Assembly: GCA_018716485.1 (NCBI GenBank)
Contig: DVJY01000055.1
Coordinates: 1 to 64,000 of the forward strand
Length of the DNA: 64,000 nucleotides
Direction of reading: 5' to 3'
Origin: Candidatus Scybalocola faecipullorum
GTDB taxonomy: Bacteria > Bacillota > Clostridia > Lachnospirales > Lachnospiraceae
Shown in pieces: positions 60,828-64,000 of the stretch. The notes below the pieces were generated by a model. That model ran no database searches and was not told the DNA's origin. It saw only the letters and a list, made by a program, of their open reading frames with translations. Positions within the stretch are counted from its first letter, which is position 1. Every line of letters begins with the position of its first letter. The translations under genes were made by a program, and so were the position numbers.

Positions 60828-61706
60828 ATGACAGATTATATTGTAAGAGCGACTGCGGCAAATCATCAGGTAAGAATTTTTGCTGCGACAACAAAAGAAT
60901 TGGTAGAAGAAGCCAGACGCAGACATGAGACAAGTCCGGTGGCTACGGCAGCGCTTGGGCGGCTGCTGACTGCAGGCGCCATGATGGGCGCGATGCAAAA
61001 AGGTGAGGAAGATAAGCTGACGCTTCAGATTAAGTGCAGCGGGCCGATTAAAGGATTGACGGTGACTGCGGATGCCAAAGCTAATGTTAAAGGCTATGTG
61101 GAAAATCCGGATGTGATGCTGCCTCCGAATAAAAACGGCAAGCTGGATGTTGGAGGCGCATTGGATATGGGCGTGCTGAGTGTGATTAAAGATATGGGAC
61201 TTAAAGAACCTTATGTGGGACAGACACACCTTGTATCCGGAGAGATTGCGGAAGATCTGACATATTATTTTGCAACATCTGAACAGGTAAATTCCAGTGT
61301 TGCCTTAGGGGTGCTTATGTCCCGCGACAATACTGTGCGTCAGGCGGGCGGGTTTATCCTTCAGCTGATGCCGTTTGCCGGGGAAGAAGTGATTACCGCA
61401 CTGGAGAGTAATTTAAAAGACCTGCCGTCTGTGACAGCAATGCTTGATGAGGGCATGACGCCGGAGATGATGCTTGACCGGGTGCTTGCAGGATTGGATT
61501 ATGAAATATTAGATACGATAAAAACAAAATTTAAGTGCGACTGTTCGAGAAAAAAAGTAGAAAAAGTTGTCATCAGTATCGGTAAAAAGGAAATACAGGC
61601 ATTGATCGATGAAGGAAAGCCTGCTCAGGTACACTGTCATTTCTGCAATACAAACTATGATTTTTCTGTAGAGGAATTGAAGCAGCTCCTGAAAAAATCC
61701 AAATAA
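60828..61706 (+). CDS. hslO: Redox-regulated chaperone Hsp33
   Basis: Holdase chaperone activated by oxidative and heat unfolding. From ATG 60828, 292 residues. The N-terminal substrate domain reads VRATAANHQVRIFAATTKEL, ALGRLLTAGAMMGAMQKGE and GPIKGLTVTADAKANVKGYV. The C-terminal zinc switch has CDC (about 237-239) and CHFC (about 270-273), the CxC...CxxC redox centre, intact. It follows the methyltransferase gene and precedes the CIRCE-associated ftsH, forming a small proteostasis neighbourhood. Confidence 0.96.
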   Translation: MTDYIVRATAANHQVRIFAATTKELVEEARRRHETSPVATAALGRLLTAGAMMGAMQKGEEDKLTLQIKCSGPIKGLTVTADAKANVKGYVENPDVMLPPNKNGKLDVGGALDMGVLSVIKDMGLKEPYVGQTHLVSGEIAEDLTYYFATSEQVNSSVALGVLMSRDNTVRQAGGFILQLMPFAGEEVITALESNLKDLPSVTAMLDEGMTPEMMLDRVLAGLDYEILDTIKTKFKCDCSRKKVEKVVISIGKKEIQALIDEGKPAQVHCHFCNTNYDFSVEELKQLLKKSK

Positions 61707-61745
61707 AATAATTATGAAAAAAGAATTAAATCGTCGGTAAATGGC

Positions 61746-61773
61746 TTGTATTCGGGCGATAGTGTGTTACAAT
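61746..61773 (+). promoter_or_regulatory. Promoter of the second ftsH
   Basis: TTGTAT, 16-bp spacer, TACAAT. Predicted start near 61780 places the CIRCE repeat in the first transcribed bases. Confidence 0.65.
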
Positions 61774-61781
61774 AAAATCAG

Positions 61782-61808
61782 TCAGCACTCGATGGCGATG
61801 AGTGCTAA
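61782..61808. promoter_or_regulatory. CIRCE element (HrcA operator)
   Basis: TCAGCACTC-N9-GAGTGCTAA; consensus is TTAGCACTC-N9-GAGTGCTAA, so one mismatch with exact spacing. It lies just downstream of the promoter, as at groESL and hrcA-dnaK operons. Confidence 0.9.
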
Positions 61809-61846
61809 TGACAATTTGGCTCTAAGAGAAGGAGGAAGTAAACGCT

Positions 61847-63808
61847 ATGGAAGAAAACAGCCGGAAAAGTACGGATATAAAAAACAGTCAGGGAGCAGAT
61901 TATAGAAATTCAGGCAGCAGAGGCAGCGGTCAGCACAATGATCCGGAAGGCAGCAATACGCCGAAGATGCCGAATTTCGAAAAAATGATCATTTATCTTG
62001 TTATCGGCTTTTTATTTACACTTCTGCTGAACAGTCTTCTGAGTTCGTGGCTGAAAGACGCATCAAGCAGGGAGATTTCGTATACAGAATTTATTCAGAA
62101 AGTTGAAGACGGCAAGGTTCAGTCGGTAGTGTTTGATTATCAGAATAGTCAGATTTTTATCGTGCCATCGAAAAATGATGAATCAAGTGCATCGCTCGGC
62201 ACAATAACTTATTATACGGGGTATATCGAAGATAGTACACTGCTTCCGCTTTTGAACGAACACGATGTCATTGTCGATTCGGAAATTCCGGAGCAGACAT
62301 CACCTGTGATGTCAATATTGTCATGGATATTGCCGATTCTGTTTATTTGGCTGCTGATGTCATGGATGAGCAGAAAACTTATCGGCAGGATGAACGGCGG
62401 TATTGGAGGCATAGGCAAAAGCAATGCCAAAGTTTATAATATGGAAAAAGGGACCGGTGTGACATTTAAGGATGTTGCAGGTCAGGATGAAGCCAAAGAA
62501 TCGCTTATGGAAATTGTAGACTATCTGCACAACCCCAAGAAATATACGGCAATCGGAGCAAAGCTTCCTAAAGGTGCGCTGCTTGTAGGCCCTCCGGGAA
62601 CAGGTAAGACATTGCTGGCAAAAGCGGTGGCAGGCGAGGCACATGTTCCGTTTTTCTCGATTTCCGGATCGGATTTTGTGGAGATGTTTGTAGGCATGGG
62701 CGCTAAGCGTGTCAGAGATCTTTTTGAGCAGGCGGAAGCGAAAGCTCCATGTATTGTTTTTATTGATGAGATTGATGCCATTGGCAAGAGCAGAGATAAT
62801 CAGATCGGAGGCAATGATGAACGTGAACAGACATTAAATCAGCTGCTGACACAGATGGATGGCTTTGATGACAGTAAGGCGGTTGTTGTACTTGCAGCAA
62901 CAAACAGGCCGGAAGTTTTGGATAAAGCGCTGAGACGTCCGGGACGTTTTGATCGGACGATTCAGGTGACTCAGCCGGATAAACAGGGCAGAATTGACAT
63001 ATTAAAAGTTCACTGCCAGAAAGTAAGATTGGATGAAAGTGTTGACCTTAACGAAATTGCACTGGCAACTTCAGGTGCATCAGGCGCCGATCTGGCAAAT
63101 ATTGTCAACGAGGCAGCCCTCAGAGCCGTTAGGATGGGACGCAGCCTAATTTCTCAGGAAGACTTATTTGAATCTGTGGAAGTCATTATTGCAGGTCAGC
63201 AGAGAAAGAATCATATTATGTCAAAAGAAGAGCGTACAATCGTATCCTATCATGAGATTGGTCATGCCCTTGTAGCGGCACGTCAGACGAATACGCAGCC
63301 GATCCAAAAAATTACCATTATTCCGCGAACCTCCGGGGCCCTTGGATACACCATGCAGATGCCTGAAGAAGAACGGTTCCTGATGAAAAAGCCGGAGATG
63401 CTTCAGGAAATAGTGACGCTGCTTGGCGGCCGCGCAGCCGAACAAGTTCGTTTCGGAGTTGTGACTACGGGCGCTTCCAACGATATAGAAAAGGCAACCG
63501 ATCTGGCGCGTAAGATGGTGACCATGTATGGAATGTCTGATGAATTCGGTATGATGGGACTGGAACTTCCGGGAAGCCAGTATATGGATGGCCGGCCGGT
63601 GAAGACATGTTCCGAGGAGACGATGGCACGGGCTGATGAAATTGTCCGCAGTACACTGGAGCAGTCTTACAATACAGCAGTGATGATCCTCGAGGAAAAC
63701 AGAGATGATCTGGACAAAGCAGCCGAGTATCTTCTTGAAAAAGAAACGATCACTGGTGAAGAATTTATGAATATTATCAGTCACAAAGCGACAGAAACTT
63801 CAGATTGA
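61847..63808 (+). CDS. ftsH: ATP-dependent zinc metalloprotease FtsH (second, CIRCE-controlled copy)
   Basis: Second membrane AAA+ protease of the window, 653 residues. It has a hydrophilic 45-residue N-terminal extension ([20 protein letters not shown]), membrane segments at about 47-66 and 154-172, Walker A GPPGTGKT (about 248), FIDEIDAIG, and the arginine-finger region [18 protein letters not shown]. The zinc site is HEIGH (about 469). It differs from the first copy in the extended N terminus and in regulation: a CIRCE repeat sits at the predicted transcription start, implying HrcA repression and heat induction. GGAGG precedes the ATG. Confidence 0.97.
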   Translation: MEENSRKSTDIKNSQGADYRNSGSRGSGQHNDPEGSNTPKMPNFEKMIIYLVIGFLFTLLLNSLLSSWLKDASSREISYTEFIQKVEDGKVQSVVFDYQNSQIFIVPSKNDESSASLGTITYYTGYIEDSTLLPLLNEHDVIVDSEIPEQTSPVMSILSWILPILFIWLLMSWMSRKLIGRMNGGIGGIGKSNAKVYNMEKGTGVTFKDVAGQDEAKESLMEIVDYLHNPKKYTAIGAKLPKGALLVGPPGTGKTLLAKAVAGEAHVPFFSISGSDFVEMFVGMGAKRVRDLFEQAEAKAPCIVFIDEIDAIGKSRDNQIGGNDEREQTLNQLLTQMDGFDDSKAVVVLAATNRPEVLDKALRRPGRFDRTIQVTQPDKQGRIDILKVHCQKVRLDESVDLNEIALATSGASGADLANIVNEAALRAVRMGRSLISQEDLFESVEVIIAGQQRKNHIMSKEERTIVSYHEIGHALVAARQTNTQPIQKITIIPRTSGALGYTMQMPEEERFLMKKPEMLQEIVTLLGGRAAEQVRFGVVTTGASNDIEKATDLARKMVTMYGMSDEFGMMGLELPGSQYMDGRPVKTCSEETMARADEIVRSTLEQSYNTAVMILEENRDDLDKAAEYLLEKETITGEEFMNIISHKATETSD

Positions 63809-63812
63809 GTTT

Positions 63813-63843
63813 GCAGCGGCATTTTCAGTGCCGCTGCTGTCTT
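63813..63843 (+). terminator. Terminator after the second ftsH
   Basis: GCAGCGGCA / TGCCGCTGC with loop TTTTCAG, followed by TGTCTT; a weak T-tract. Confidence 0.65.
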
Positions 63844-63874
63844 GCGATATACCCGGTAAGCTGCCGTTTCACTT

Positions 63875-63923
63875 ATACAATCCGCATTGCGGGATTGTAT
63901 TTTAAGCGTCAAAGGCGTATAAT
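63875..63923 (+). promoter_or_regulatory. Promoter with overlapping inverted repeat for a gene beyond the window
   Basis: TTGTAT (63895-63900), 17-bp spacer, TATAAT (63918-63923). An inverted repeat ATACAATCC...GGGATTGTAT (63875-63900) covers the -35 box and looks like an operator or leader hairpin. The remaining bases to 64000 hold no supported gene. Confidence 0.5.
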
Positions 63924-64000
63924 ATCACCTAAGAAACATCATTTGAAGTCAATGGAGATAGCTTTTATAGTCATAAGATATTGATGAAAGGGTATGCTTA

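Noticed and set aside
61707-61781. Riboswitch before the second ftsH
   Set aside because: The short leader is explained by promoter and CIRCE; no further structured RNA is seen.

Overview
The window is chromosomal DNA of a spore-forming, low-to-medium GC Clostridia, most likely a gut-type Lachnospiraceae. The grounds are the gene order mazG-hup-rqcP-yabP-yabQ-divIC...spoIIE-tilS-hpt-ftsH, an alpha/beta-type spore protein, class III fructose bisphosphatase, AddAB instead of RecBCD, T-box and L20-leader regulation, and AGGAGG-type ribosome binding sites. I see no integrase, transposase, CRISPR array or prophage. Most of the sequence is core genome; the accessory parts are short.

Layout. 1-2816: a housekeeping/sporulation block (mazG, hup, rqcP, yabP, yabQ, divIC) ending in an elongator tRNA-Met. 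2894-6004: an accessory redox cassette (LysR regulator divergent from an aldo/keto reductase, a cyclophilin-like protein and a carboxymuconolactone decarboxylase-family protein) that interrupts the usual divIC-spoIIE neighbourhood. 6192-12481: spoIIE, tilS, hpt, ftsH. 12836-21472: a cyclomaltodextrinase-type GH13 enzyme, an acidic lipoprotein with a degenerate-receiver regulator, a two-domain P-loop kinase, a LacI regulator with an orphan NMT1-type binding protein, and a DUF975/type IV ABC-like membrane fusion protein. 21515-26378: a MATE exporter divergent from an OLD-family ATPase/TOPRIM protein, followed by rpiA and a PHP phosphoesterase. 26359-27787: the infC-rpmI-rplT operon with an attenuator and an AUU start codon. 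27788-32307: an unusual accessory region with five tandem 53-bp hairpin units, a possible small RNA, an orphan Rhs tip and two tandem leucine-rich-repeat genes. 32315-34272: a 2,4-diaminopentanoate dehydrogenase-like gene and a MerR regulator. 34391-41489: a Trp T-box and a complete trpEGDCFBA operon. 41574-50748: tRNA-Gly, a lysozyme-like protein, typA, an SSB-like protein, a CobO-like protein, fbp and nadE. 50811-58510: addBA, preceded by a LexA-type box, and a SASP gene with a sigma-G-type promoter. 58550-63808: thiM-thiW, a methyltransferase, hslO and a second ftsH preceded by a CIRCE element.

How it works together. The regulatory signals are very readable: T-box for tryptophan, L20-type leader plus AUU start for IF3, CIRCE for the second FtsH (next to Hsp33, so a proteostasis group), a probable LexA box at addBA, a 21-bp-spaced Spo0A-type promoter for spoIIE, and a 19-bp-spacer MerR-type promoter for the dehydrogenase. 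The least explained elements are a two-hairpin leader found almost identically in front of two unrelated genes (19579 and 45530), the five-unit 53-bp hairpin array (27891), the Rhs tip with its two LRR partners, the hairpin-rich insert between the T-box and trpE, and a four-cysteine motif inside the OLD-family protein.
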